NCBI GenBank assembly: GCA_003458705.1
Contig: QRVH01000005.1
Coordinates: forward strand, 1 to 64,000
DNA: 64,000 nucleotides
Source: Eubacterium sp. AF22-9
GTDB taxonomy: Bacteria > Bacillota > Clostridia > Lachnospirales > Lachnospiraceae
Direction: 5' to 3'
Below are positions 7,506-17,900 of the stretch, piece by piece. The notes beneath the pieces were generated by a model. That model worked only from the letters and a program-made list of their open reading frames with translations, did no database searches and had not been told where the DNA came from. Position 1 is the stretch's first letter. Every line of letters starts with the position of its first letter. The translations under genes and the position numbers were made by a program.

Positions 7506-9326
7506 TTATTCAACAGTAACAGATTTTGCAAGGTTTCTTGGCTTATCTACATCGTTACCCTTAAGAACTGCTGTATAGTAGGCAATAAGCTGTAATGGAA
7601 CTGCTGCAACCATAGGCATAAGAAGCTGGTCTGCCTGTGGAAGCTTAATAACAATATCTGCCACTCCATCCTCAATATCAAGTTCTGGTTCTGCAATAAG
7701 CACTACAAATGCGCCTCTTGACTTAACTTCCTTGATATTACTTATAGTCTTTTCCTCAAGATTCTTCTGTGTTGCAATTGCAATTACAGGCATCTGTTCT
7801 GTAATAAGTGAAATAGTTCCATGCTTAAGTTCTCCTGCTGCATATGATTCAGAATGAATATAAGATATCTCCTTTAATTTAAGAGAACCTTCCATGCTGA
7901 GTGCATAATCAAGACCTCGTCCTATATAAAGAAGACTGTCTGCATTAATAAGCTTGGATGCTACAAACTGACACTTACTCTCAAGTGCAATGGCTTCTTC
8001 AATAACCTCAGGTATTTCTTCAAGCATCTTAGTATATCTGCTGCATTCTGCCTCATCCATCTTACCATTAGCATATGCTAATTCAAATGCAATTAAATAC
8101 ATAATTGATATCTGAACCATATATGCCTTGGTTGAAGCAACTGAAATCTCAGGACCTGCATGTGTATATACAACCATATCTGCTTCTCTTGCAATTGATG
8201 ATCCCTTGACATTAACAATTGCCATAGTATCAGCACCTGCCTGCTTTGCAAGTTCAAGCGCAGCCTTAGTATCCGCAGTCTCACCTGACTGTGATATAAC
8301 AATCATAAGATCATCTTCACTGATAAGAGGATCTCTGTACCTGAATTCTGATGCAATATCAACAGTTACAGATACTCTTGCCATCTTTTCTATTATATAT
8401 TTTCCTACCATTCCGGCATGCATTGCTGTACCACAGGCAACAATATATATGTTCTTATAACTCTTTAACTTGTCAGGATTGAATCCTTCTGCACTGAAAT
8501 CAGGCATATCGTCCATGATTCTTGGCATGATTGTTCTTTTTACAGAATCTGGCTGCTCATGAATTTCCTTAAGCATAAAGTGTGCATAACCGCCCTTTTC
8601 TGCAGCATCAACATCCCAGTCAGCAGTATTTAATTCCTTATGTATCTCATTGCCATGAACATCATATATCTTAACTGAATCCTTCTTAATAACTGCAATC
8701 TCATTCTGGTCAAGAAGATAATAATCTCTTGTATAATGAATAATAGCCGGTACATCAGATGCTATAAAATTCTCATGTTCTCCAACACCAACAATAAGAG
8801 GACTGTCCTTTCTTACTGCAAATATCTCATCAGGGAAATCTCTGAACATAATTCCAAGTGCGTATGAACCCTTAATCTCTGATAACACCTTTGCAATAGT
8901 CTTCATTGGATCGCCATCATAGTAGTAATCAAGCAGCTTTGCTGCAACCTCAGTATCTGTTTCACTTGCAAAGCTATATCCCTCTCCAATAAGAAAATCC
9001 TTAAGCTTCTTGTAGTTCTCAATAATACCGTTATGTACAATAGTAACTCTCTTATTACCATGTGGATGTGAATTGATATCTGATGGTTCTCCATGTGTAG
9101 CCCATCTTGTATGGCCAATTCCAACATGTCCTTGTGGTTTTCCCTCTTCATCCATCTTCTCAACAAGGTTGGCAAGTCTTCCCTTGCACTTCTTAACCTT
9201 AATATTACCATGATCAAATACCGCAATACCTGCTGAGTCATATCCTCTGTATTCAAGCTTAGACAATGCATCTACAAGTACATCTGCGCTTTCTCTGTCT
9301 CCTACATATCCTGCAATTCCGCACAT
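7506..9326 (-). CDS. glmS: Glutamine-fructose-6-phosphate aminotransferase (isomerizing)
   Basis: GlmS makes glucosamine-6-phosphate from fructose-6-phosphate and glutamine, the entry to peptidoglycan amino sugars. The start at 9326 is fixed by MCGIAGYVG, because Cys2 must become the N-terminal nucleophile. Residues 1-220 form the glutamine amidohydrolase domain (HTRWATHGEPSDINSHPH, then VHNGIIEN). Two SIS isomerase domains follow (VACGTAMHAG with SQSGETADT; YIGRGLDYALSMEGSLKLKE), and the C-terminus ends DKPRNLAKSVTVE as expected. Length, 606 residues, is normal. It begins 22 bases after the topoisomerase stop. There is no room for a glmS ribozyme, so feedback control must act elsewhere or on the whole operon. 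Confidence 0.97.
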   Translation of the reverse strand: MCGIAGYVGDRESADVLVDALSKLEYRGYDSAGIAVFDHGNIKVKKCKGRLANLVEKMDEEGKPQGHVGIGHTRWATHGEPSDINSHPHGNKRVTIVHNGIIENYKKLKDFLIGEGYSFASETDTEVAAKLLDYYYDGDPMKTIAKVLSEIKGSYALGIMFRDFPDEIFAVRKDSPLIVGVGEHENFIASDVPAIIHYTRDYYLLDQNEIAVIKKDSVKIYDVHGNEIHKELNTADWDVDAAEKGGYAHFMLKEIHEQPDSVKRTIMPRIMDDMPDFSAEGFNPDKLKSYKNIYIVACGTAMHAGMVGKYIIEKMARVSVTVDIASEFRYRDPLISEDDLMIVISQSGETADTKAALELAKQAGADTMAIVNVKGSSIAREADMVVYTHAGPEISVASTKAYMVQISIMYLIAFELAYANGKMDEAECSRYTKMLEEIPEVIEEAIALESKCQFVASKLINADSLLYIGRGLDYALSMEGSLKLKEISYIHSESYAAGELKHGTISLITEQMPVIAIATQKNLEEKTISNIKEVKSRGAFVVLIAEPELDIEDGVADIVIKLPQADQLLMPMVAAVPLQLIAYYTAVLKGNDVDKPRNLAKSVTVE

Positions 9327-9348
9327 ATATTTAATTCCTTTCACTCAT

Positions 9349-11364
9349 TTACTTATAATTCTTAGCAGTCTCGTTAAAAAGTCCTACAAGCCCCGCCTGA
9401 TTCCTTAATGCCATAACAGCCCTTGTTCTTCTTGAAACAAAACCATCAAGCTTTTCCATATACTCATCTGCTGTAATATTCCCCTCTGCTACACCTGTAA
9501 GTCCTTTTTCCCAGCTTGCCGTAAGCTCCGGATTAAGCAGATGCCTGATAGAATTGTCTACAACATCATATATTATCTCGCCTAAAAATGTAGGCGTAAT
9601 AATCTGTGTCTTAGAGTTAATAGAAATATACTTAATAGTATTAAGTTTTTTAAGAATCTCTGCTCTTGTAGCACTTGTTCCTATTCCACTGCCCTTAATC
9701 TGGGCACGCAGTTCCTCATCTTCAATAAGCTGTCCTGCATTCTCCATTGCAAGAATAATAGAACCTGAATTATATCTCTTAGGAGGTGATGTTTCACCTT
9801 CTTTGATATTAAACCCATTAAATGTGATTGTAGAACCTTTTCTGTATTTTTTCAATACCTCAAATAAAGCTGCATCACATTTATTATCGTTCTTATTATC
9901 GGCACTATCATCTTCCTTTACTTTTGCATCATTTCTCGCCTTTGCAAATGAGTTCTTAGCTACACTAAGATACCCTTCATCTACAAGCACTTTAAATGAA
10001 GCATACAGCTTTTCATTCTTCACATCACTGGTAATACTTACCTTCTGATAAATAGCCGGTGGATAGAATATACTTAAAAATCTTCTTACAATTATCTCAT
10101 AGGTTCTCGCAGCTGTAACTGACAAGTTCTTTAAATTATTAAATCCCTGTCCTGTCGGAATAATCGCATAATGGTCTGTGATTGCTTTATCATTGCAGTA
10201 TCTTGTCTTTTCAATTCCCTTCTGCATATTATTCTGTAATATATGCTCTGCAATCTCCTTCACAGGAGCAAAATTCCTGAGTCCGCCTATATTCTTATGT
10301 ATCTCCTTACTTACCGCAGTTGATAACACTCTCGCGTCAGTTCTTGGATAAGTAACCAGCTTCTTTTCATACAACTCCTGAATAATATTAAGAGTCTCAT
10401 CAGGGCTTATCTTAAACAGCTTGCTGCATTCATTCTGAATCTCGGCAAGGTTGTACAGAAGTGGTGGATTCTTGGTTTCTTTCTTTCTCTCAATAGAATC
10501 AACTACTCCCTGTGCCGGCAGTGGGTCAGATAAGAACTTAACAAGCTCCTCAGCCTTCTCCATGTCCTTAAAACCATTATCCTTATACAAATACGGTGTG
10601 CCCGCATACATACTCTTATCACTCACACGCCATTCTGCGTCAAATGTTGAATTCTCAACCTGTGCTTGACCTATAACCCTGTAGAATGGAGTTTTAACAA
10701 AGCTTCTTATCTCTCGTTCCCTTCTTACTACCATTCCAAGAACACATGTCATAACCCTGCCGACAGATACAACTGCCCTGTCAAGATGCAGATAATTGGC
10801 AATATTGCGTCCATATTTCAGCGTAAGTACCCTTGAGAAGTTAATTCCCATAAGATAATCTTCCTTCGCACGAAGATACGCTGAATCACTCAGATTATCA
10901 TATTCAGATATATCCTTGGCTGTATTAATTCCTTTAAGAATCTCTTCCTCCGTCTGTGAATCAATCCACACACGGCGTTCTTTCTTTCCCTTAACTCCAG
11001 CTTCCTGTCTTACAAGCCTGTATATATACTCTCCTTCACGTCCTGAATCGGTACATACATATATATATTCAACATCATCCCTTGTAAGAATGTCTTTAAC
11101 TATATTAAACTGCTTCGCAACAGCAGGTATAACCTCATACTTGAATTCCTTAGGTATGAATGGCAGCGTGTCAAAACTCCATCTCTTAAGATTAGGATCA
11201 TAAGCATCAGGATAACTCATAGTTACCAGATGTCCGACACACCATGTCACAATATGGTCTCCACCTTCAAGATATCCGTCTTTTCTTGTAAAGTTCACAT
11301 GCAGTGCCTTGGCAAATTCCTGCGCCACGCTTGGTTTTTCCGCGATATATACGGATTTTCCCAT
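9349..11364 (-). CDS. topB: DNA topoisomerase III (type IA)
   Basis: The start MGKSVYIAEKPSVAQEF at 11364 has GAGGAA just upstream; the longer reading frame upstream does not. Residues 1-140 form the TOPRIM domain (IAEKPS; CTDSGREGEYIYR). The active-site Tyr is in KKLVTYPRTDARVL, around residue 320. It ends after the type IA core (ASWEKGLTGVAEG), so no C-terminal zinc fingers are present; at 671 residues this is the short TopB form, which decatenates and unlinks precatenanes. It is the third gene of an operon with YfbR-like nucleotidase, ATPase_2 and glmS. Confidence 0.93.
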   Translation of the reverse strand: MGKSVYIAEKPSVAQEFAKALHVNFTRKDGYLEGGDHIVTWCVGHLVTMSYPDAYDPNLKRWSFDTLPFIPKEFKYEVIPAVAKQFNIVKDILTRDDVEYIYVCTDSGREGEYIYRLVRQEAGVKGKKERRVWIDSQTEEEILKGINTAKDISEYDNLSDSAYLRAKEDYLMGINFSRVLTLKYGRNIANYLHLDRAVVSVGRVMTCVLGMVVRREREIRSFVKTPFYRVIGQAQVENSTFDAEWRVSDKSMYAGTPYLYKDNGFKDMEKAEELVKFLSDPLPAQGVVDSIERKKETKNPPLLYNLAEIQNECSKLFKISPDETLNIIQELYEKKLVTYPRTDARVLSTAVSKEIHKNIGGLRNFAPVKEIAEHILQNNMQKGIEKTRYCNDKAITDHYAIIPTGQGFNNLKNLSVTAARTYEIIVRRFLSIFYPPAIYQKVSITSDVKNEKLYASFKVLVDEGYLSVAKNSFAKARNDAKVKEDDSADNKNDNKCDAALFEVLKKYRKGSTITFNGFNIKEGETSPPKRYNSGSIILAMENAGQLIEDEELRAQIKGSGIGTSATRAEILKKLNTIKYISINSKTQIITPTFLGEIIYDVVDNSIRHLLNPELTASWEKGLTGVAEGNITADEYMEKLDGFVSRRTRAVMALRNQAGLVGLFNETAKNYK

Positions 11365-11397
11365 CGTATTCCTCATTTCTGTGCATAACTGCACCTG

Positions 11398-12798
11398 TTA
11401 TAAATCCTTAAGACTTATCAGCTTCACATTATCATTATCTGCTGCAAAGTTCTTAAGTTCCCCGTCAAATGTATCCTTAGAAAAAAGATATATATAATCC
11501 TTGCCAATTCCCGCCTGATTAACATTCAGCATAAATTCTTCAAACATACTGAATGAAAACACATCGTTTTCCCAGTTACATTTGCCGACAAGATACCTGT
11601 CCTCATTATCACAGGCAATAATATCAATATCCCCATTCTTGCCCCACCATCTTCCACGACGGCTTATCTTAATTTCAAGCCTGTTCATTGAATCAAGCAA
11701 TTCTATAAATTCTGTTGCAACCCTGACAAAAGCCTCTTTGGCGTAATCATATATATATGGTCGTACATATTCATCATAAAAATCAGCTGAATCCATTATT
11801 TCAAGCTGTGATTCATTAGGATAAATAAATTTAAACCAGAATTCAGTATATCCCGACTTAATCCTGTACAAACCCTTTCTTGTATATTCTTTTCCACCTT
11901 TGTCATATGAATATATCTTCTCAACCACTTCCCTGTCAATAAGATTCTTAAGATATACACTTATTTTATCACGTCCGAATCCTGTATGTACATGAAGCTC
12001 ATTAAGTTTATTCTCTCCCTGTGCAATGCAGTACAGAATCGTATTATAAAGCGAAGTCTCCCTGAGTTCTTCCTTAATATAATCACTTCCTGCGGTTCTT
12101 AACATTCTTCCATTATTAAGAACATTCTGTACAATATTATCCTTAAGGCTCTTCCCTGCACTAAACTGTGCAAGATATCCTGGAACGCCACCGGTTACTG
12201 CATATATTGCCATTGCATCAAGCACTGAATGCTTTGGAAACATCCTGACAATATCAACAAAACTCAGTTCCTTAAGTTTAATAAATGTACTTATAGACAA
12301 TGCATATCTGCCTATTGCAGATACCATACTGTTTTCAATCCAGCTTACAGATGAACTCGTCACAATCATAACAACCTTCTCACCGTAAAGGCTGCCTTTT
12401 ACCAGTTCATCTATAACCGGCATAAATGCATCACTGTTCTTTACTATATTCTGGAACTCCTCAATAATAACAACCTTGGTATCCCCTTCAAGCTTTGCTG
12501 TACTTTTAAACAAATGTGTATAAATAATTGATACATCATCTGATAATTCCATAAGCCCCTGCATTTCATAATCAGTAATCAGCCCCGCCCTGTTCATATG
12601 CATGGCAAGAAGTTCTGCCTGCTCCTTTTCAGATGCCAGTGCTGCATTATAATAAAATGCTTTCTTATCTTTAATGAACTCTCTAAGCAATGCCGTTTTT
12701 CCGATATTGCTTCTTCCATAAAGCATAATAAATGAATTGCCTACGCCATTATAATAATCATTCAGCTTATTAAGCTCATCTGTTCTTCCATATAACAT
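11398..12798 (-). CDS. ATPase_2 family AAA-type ATPase with C-terminal DUF234-like domain
   Basis: Residues 1-210 form a STAND/AAA-like ATPase_2 domain: Walker A GRSNIGKT around residue 30, a Walker B VVIIEEFQN around 110, sensor-like IVTSSSV, then a winged-helix region (LNELHVHTGFGRDKISVYL). Residues 320-450 match a DUF234-type domain, which has a PD-(D/E)XK-like fold (GDIDIIACDNEDRYLVGKC). Members of this class are common in Lachnospiraceae, Bacteroidetes and archaea, often with no known function. It lies 22 bp after the yfbR-like gene and 33 bp before topB, so it is part of a housekeeping-like operon, not an obvious mobile element. Confidence 0.85.
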   Translation of the reverse strand: MLYGRTDELNKLNDYYNGVGNSFIMLYGRSNIGKTALLREFIKDKKAFYYNAALASEKEQAELLAMHMNRAGLITDYEMQGLMELSDDVSIIYTHLFKSTAKLEGDTKVVIIEEFQNIVKNSDAFMPVIDELVKGSLYGEKVVMIVTSSSVSWIENSMVSAIGRYALSISTFIKLKELSFVDIVRMFPKHSVLDAMAIYAVTGGVPGYLAQFSAGKSLKDNIVQNVLNNGRMLRTAGSDYIKEELRETSLYNTILYCIAQGENKLNELHVHTGFGRDKISVYLKNLIDREVVEKIYSYDKGGKEYTRKGLYRIKSGYTEFWFKFIYPNESQLEIMDSADFYDEYVRPYIYDYAKEAFVRVATEFIELLDSMNRLEIKISRRGRWWGKNGDIDIIACDNEDRYLVGKCNWENDVFSFSMFEEFMLNVNQAGIGKDYIYLFSKDTFDGELKNFAADNDNVKLISLKDL

Positions 12799-12820
12799 AA
12801 TATTCTCCCGTTACAAATAA

Positions 12821-13423
12821 CTAATTATCGCTGTATTCATCCCCTGATTCATCAAGAGTAAGCATATAAGCTGGGATATATTCTTTCATAAAATAATCCA
12901 CCTCATCCATATGCATATCTGTAATAGCTTTATAAATAGTCTGTTCAGCATCTGCAAAATCCATATTCCCTGTCTTTCGTTCTTCAAGGCATTTGATATA
13001 TGCGGATATCTTATCAGCGGCTTTTACATATTTCCATAGTTCTTTTTCTTCTTCTGTCTCTGTAAGCACACTTTCATATCTGTCCCTTATTTCAGGCGAA
13101 AGTCCCGATAACATCTGCTTTCCGGCTACTTTCTCCACCTCTTTGTAAGCATTCCTTATAACCGGATTATAATACTTTACAGGTGTTGGCATATCCCCTG
13201 TTATAATCTCGGTTACATCATGATACATTCCAAGAATTGCCAACCTCTCAGCATTAATATTTCCACCATAAACTTCATTATTAATTATGCCTAACGCATG
13301 CGCTACAAATGCAACCTCCAGACTATGTTCACACAGGTTCTCATTTCTTGTATTTCTCATAAGTCCCCATCTGTTAATATACTTCAATCTGGATAACATT
13401 GCATAAAAATGATTTTCCTTCAT
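12821..13423 (-). CDS. yfbR: HD-domain 5'-deoxynucleotidase (YfbR-like)
   Basis: The 200-residue protein matches YfbR over its whole length. It starts with LSRLKYINRWGLMRNTRNEN, then EHSLEVAFVAH, the metal-binding MYHDVTE, and the ITGDMPTPVKYYNP substrate loop. These give the His, His-Asp and Asp ligands of the HD phosphohydrolase fold. The enzyme removes phosphate from deoxyribonucleoside 5'-monophosphates and so tunes dNTP precursor pools. It is first in the operon, and its promoter lies immediately upstream. Confidence 0.92.
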   Translation of the reverse strand: MKENHFYAMLSRLKYINRWGLMRNTRNENLCEHSLEVAFVAHALGIINNEVYGGNINAERLAILGMYHDVTEIITGDMPTPVKYYNPVIRNAYKEVEKVAGKQMLSGLSPEIRDRYESVLTETEEEKELWKYVKAADKISAYIKCLEERKTGNMDFADAEQTIYKAITDMHMDEVDYFMKEYIPAYMLTLDESGDEYSDN

Positions 13424-13468
13424 TGCTGCCTGATTCCCCTCTTTACTAACTCATTAAATCGTCTTTTA

Positions 13469-13497
13469 ATTTTATCGCATATCAAATATTTAGGCAA
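13469..13497 (-). promoter_or_regulatory. Sigma-A type promoter for the yfbR-topB-glmS operon
   Basis: Minus-strand TTGCCT (13492-13497) and TAAAAT (13469-13474) are spaced by 17 bp, about 45 bp upstream of the first start codon. Confidence 0.55.
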
Positions 13498-13542
13498 GTA
13501 TGATAATAAATTTTGCTTCTATTCTGATTGCCCTTACTATGC

Positions 13543-13573
13543 AAAAAGAGATGCCATCTCTGACATCTCTTTT
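13543..13573 (-). terminator. Rho-independent terminator after asd
   Basis: Arms AAAAGAGATG and CATCTCTTTT flank a short loop. On the minus strand the stem is followed by a run of T's, 24 bases after the asd stop. Confidence 0.8.
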
Positions 13574-13596
13574 CTGGTATGTGTATTAGAATTTAA

Positions 13597-14695
13597 TTAT
13601 TCTGCATCCTTAGGAGTTATATAACCCTGAGCCTTAAGAAGCTCTGCAATAAGAACAGCCCCACCTGCAGCTCCTCTTAATGTATTATGTGAAAGACCAA
13701 CGAACTTATAATCAAATACGCTGTCTTCTCTTAAACGACCAAGTGAAACTCCCATTCCGTTCTCGTAGTTAACATCAAGCTTAACCTGTGGACGGTCATC
13801 CTCTTCAAGATACTGGATGAACTGCTTTGGAGCACTTGGAAGATTAAGTTCCTGTGGAACTCCCTTAAAGCTTCTCCACTTCTCAATAATCTGTTCCTTA
13901 GTAGGCTTCTTCTCGAAGTTTACGAATACTGCTGCTGTATGTCCATCAAGTACTGGAACTCTGATACACTGGCATGTGATAACAGGATCTGTAGCTGGAA
14001 CAATCTTTCCATCCTCAATCTTACCCCATAATCTTAATGGCTCTTTTTCAGACTTTTCTTCCTCACCACCAATGTAAGGGATAATATTCTCAACCATCTC
14101 TGGCCACTGCTCAAATGTCTTACCTGCACCTGAGATTGCCTGATATGGTTGTTGCAACAACAAGCTTTGGTCCGAATTCCTTTAAAGCATTAAGAGCTGG
14201 TGTGTAGCTCTGGATTGAGCAGTTAGGCTTAACACAGATAAATCCTCTCTTAGTGCCAAGTCTTTCTTTCTGATACTTGATAACCTCAAGATGCTCCGGA
14301 TTGATTTCTGGAACAACCATAGGAACATCTGGTGTCCAACGGTTAGCACTGTTATTAGAAACAACTGGAACTTCTGCCTTAGCATATCTTTCCTCTATAG
14401 CCTTAATCTGATCCTTTGGCATGTTAACTGCACAGAATACGAAATCAACCTTAGATACGATTTCATCAAAATCCTTATCCATATCATATACTGTCATCTT
14501 CTTAACAAATTCTGGCATTGGTGTCTGCATTTTCCAGCGTCCATCAACAGCTTCTTCATAAAGCTTTCCTGCTGAACGTCCTGAAGCTGCAACTAATACA
14601 ACCTCGAACCATGGATGATTCTCAAGTAATGTTATAAATCTCTGTCCTACCATACCAGTACCACCAAGGATACCAACTCTTAACTTATCGCTCAT
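13597..14695 (-). CDS. asd: Aspartate-semialdehyde dehydrogenase (frame interrupted)
   Basis: Asd reduces aspartyl phosphate to aspartate semialdehyde, the branch to lysine, diaminopimelate, threonine and methionine. The start MSDKLRVGILGGTG at 14695 has AAGGAG upstream. The NADP loop GGTGMVGQRF and the active-site Cys in CVKPNCSIQ are present. The sequence belongs to the archaeal/fungal-like class. The frame breaks at 14147-14148, where GG on the + strand should be a single G. After repair VVATT runs into YQAISGAGKTFEQWPEM and gives about 365 residues, the normal size. A true loss is hard to accept because diaminopimelate for the wall depends on this step. A base-calling error is the simplest reading. 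It is monocistronic, with a promoter upstream and a terminator downstream. Confidence 0.9.
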
Positions 14696-14782
14696 TTTTA
14701 ACTCCTTCAATATGTAAAATCTAAAAGACACTTCCCTCTGTTCTGTCTTTCTCTGACGGACATTTGTTTTTGTGTCTAAGAA

Positions 14783-14811
14783 AATATATCACAGCCTATG
14801 GCATAATGCAA
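14783..14811 (-). promoter_or_regulatory. Sigma-A type promoter for asd
   Basis: Minus-strand TTGCAT (14806-14811) and TATATT (14783-14788) with 17-bp spacing, about 90 bp before the start. Confidence 0.6.
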
Positions 14812-14860
14812 GTGATTTTTAAGTTTTTTAGCATTTTTCTTTATATTTTTATTAAAATTA

Positions 14861-14896
14861 AAAGAAGCCTCCGGCATTATACCGAAAGCCTCTTTT
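14861..14896 (-). terminator. Terminator after the surface pectate lyase gene
   Basis: Imperfect stem AAAAGAAGCCTCCGG against CCGAAAGCCTCTTTT, 50 bases after the stop, followed by a T-rich tract on the minus strand. Confidence 0.6.
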
Positions 14897-14945
14897 AGAA
14901 ATATTAGGAGAAGTAAATTCTTATAAGTATATTATTAATCGAATA

Positions 14946-17900
14946 TTACTTTACTCTGCGTCTTTTTGATACAACTGCTGATCCTGCAAATACTGCTAAT
15001 GCACTGATGAATATAATTACATACATCATCATATGGCTTGCATCACCTGTCTTTGTCTCATCTGCTGCAACTTCTGGTGTCTTAGCTGATGCTGCTGTAT
15101 CTGAAGATACTGTCTCAACCTGTGAGTTAGTAATCTTTTCTTCATCTGCTCCTACTTCTGGCTTCTTAACATCTGCTGAAACTGTGCTGTCAGCCTGTGA
15201 TGGCTTTACAGTTGGTGCCTGTGTAGGTGCTGTTGTGCTTCCAGCAGTCTTTGTTGTCTCCTGCTCTGTTGCAGCCTGTGTTGATTCTGTTGTTGGCGCA
15301 ACTGTAGGTGCCTGTGTTGGCTTTGTTGTTGGTGCCTCTGTAGGTGCCTGTGTTGGCTCTGTTGTTGGTGCCTCTGTAGAACCTGTTAATGCTATACCAT
15401 TAGATACTTCAACATAATATACATTAATACCACCTGATGTACTAGCTATATAATACTCCCCTGCCTCTTTAATATTAAATGTTACTGTCACAAGACTTGT
15501 TCCACCAATTGTTGCTGATGTTGCTACTGTCTTACCATTTTTGTCAATAAGCTGTAATTTTCTTTCTTTATCTTTTGTTGAACTAATTGCATATACAGTA
15601 ACTGTTGAAGCCCCTGCTGTCTTAAACTCAATAGATCTCTTTGCTGTTGTTCCTGCCCCGCCAAGTTTAATTCTCTGCTTAAAGCTCTTTCCATTATATG
15701 ACTTAGTATTACCGTCTACAGTAACAGTTCCATCATCTAATGAAGCATTAATCTTGAATCCATCTGCGTAGATTGATGACTTAATTGTTTCAGCTTTCAT
15801 ATTGTTAGCATTAAGAATAAGCTTCTGTCCTGCAGCTTCTGTTGGAGCCTGTGTCTCCTTTGTTGTTGCCTCTGTTGCCTTTGTTGGAGCCTGTGTCTCC
15901 TTTGTTGTTGCTTCTGTTGCCTTTGTTGGAGCCTGTGTCTCCTTTGTTGTTGTCTCTGTTGCTTTTGTTGTTTCCTGTGAAGAAGATGTCTCCTCTGTCT
16001 TTGTTTCATCTTCCTTTACATTAGTGTTTACTGAAACCTTTATGATCTGGTTAGCAGCACCAAAATGTGCTCCCATAGTTGCATATTCACCTGTTGTCTC
16101 ATAAAGTCCCTTAACATTAATAGTTCCATCTGCATTTCTTATCTGAGAATCAAGGCTCTTATTAGTATCAATAGTATTATTTGTACTTATAAACATACCT
16201 GATATACCAGATGGGTTACTTACAACATCACCCTTCTTGTCTCCATTTGCCATTACTGTTGGTATCATGCCTGATATTCTATAATACTTCTTAGAGTTAA
16301 AATAGATTGAATTTAACATCTTTCCAACAAACTTATCTGAGTCTGTATCGTCTACAGATACAAGTCCCATATACATTGAATCGCTTGATGATCTGTAGAA
16401 AGTGAAATTAGACTTCTTTGCATATTTACCATTAGCAACGCTTGTACAGTTCATTAAAGTTAATGCTCCGCCATTACCATTGTCTGTAAAACCACATGCA
16501 CCATTATTTAATGCAATACAGTTTAATACAACATGAGGTGTTGGAACTTTTCCATTGCTTCCTCCAAGCTTGAATCCATTCATATCTCCGGCAGCCTCTC
16601 CAGAACCATCTGAAAGCTTTCCATTACCATATGCTATACAGTTTCTGATTGTAACTACTCCAATTGAACCTGTTGCTGGCTTAGCGTAAAGATCCCATCC
16701 ATCATCTGAATTACAGTATGAGATACATCCATCAAATACATTGCCTTCACCACATGTAAGCTTAGCTGCGAATCCATCTGCATTTTCACCATTTCCACCC
16801 TCATCAACTGGGTCAACATTATTAAATGATGTACAGTTGATAATCAGGTTGTTGCTTGGCCATGTATCTTTAGTCGGCTGTGCATTTGCATCTTTTCTTG
16901 CAATCTGAAGACCTGTATCTCTGTTAGCCTCAAATACACATTTTTCAAAAATGTTATTGTTTCCAGAAAGAAGAACACCATTATCTCCTGCATGATAGAA
17001 GTTTATTCCTTCAAAATACCAGTAATCAGCATAATGAATAAGTCCTCTGTTAAATGAAGCTAACTTCTGTGATGAGAAATCAAACTTAACACTCTTGCCG
17101 TATTCTGCCTTAAGAATGATATAGTTATCTGCTACTCCATTATTAGTGATGTATAATGCAGGAGCGCCTGTCTTTCCCTTGTCATCCTTTGCCATCAGGC
17201 TTTCGATTGAATCAAACTTATATGTTCCTTCTTTAATAATGATTACATCTCCTGCCTTTGCATTATCAATTGCTGCACGGATTTCCTCTGAAGTTGAAAC
17301 ATATTTAGCATTCTTAAATTCAGAATCTTTCTTTGTGCTTATATCTGTATATGCACCTGAATATGAAAGACTCTTTGAATCATATTTGCCTGCCTCTGAA
17401 GGAACTGAAGGTGTCTCTGTTTCCTTTGTTGTAGCTTCTGTTGCTTTTGTTGTAGCTTCTGTAGCCTTTGTTGTTGCCTCAGTCGCTTTTGTTGTTGCTT
17501 CAGTTGCCTTTGTTGCCGGCTCTGTTGCCTTTGTTGAAGATTCTGTTGCAGCCTGTCCTTTTTCAGTTACAACTACCATATAAATGTAATTTTCATTCTT
17601 GTTCTGCTTAATTACATATGTTCCTGCTTTGCCTAATTCAACTGTTCTATACTCAACAGATGTTCCAATTTCTTTAAATGATACATCATCATTTACTTTT
17701 ACTGAAGAACCCGACTTCTTAGCTGAAACTAATATAGATAATGTTGCATTATCTGTAGTTGTTTTAAATGTAATTGAACCTTTTGAATCAAGCTTTACAG
17801 CCTTACTATATGTTTTTCCATTATATGTTGCTTCACTATCCTTTAATGAACCACCAATTGTGAAATAAGAATCATTTGTTTTTTTATCAGCAATATATGT

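Noticed and set aside
9320-9350. Possible glmS ribozyme/riboswitch
   Set aside because: Only 22 bases separate the topoisomerase stop from the glmS start, far too few for the ribozyme.
15002-15417. Long plus-strand Val/Ala/Ser-rich frames opposite the pectate lyases (also near 17146-17583 and 20528-20848)
   Set aside because: They are reverse-strand shadows of Thr-rich linker repeats, with no ribosome sites.
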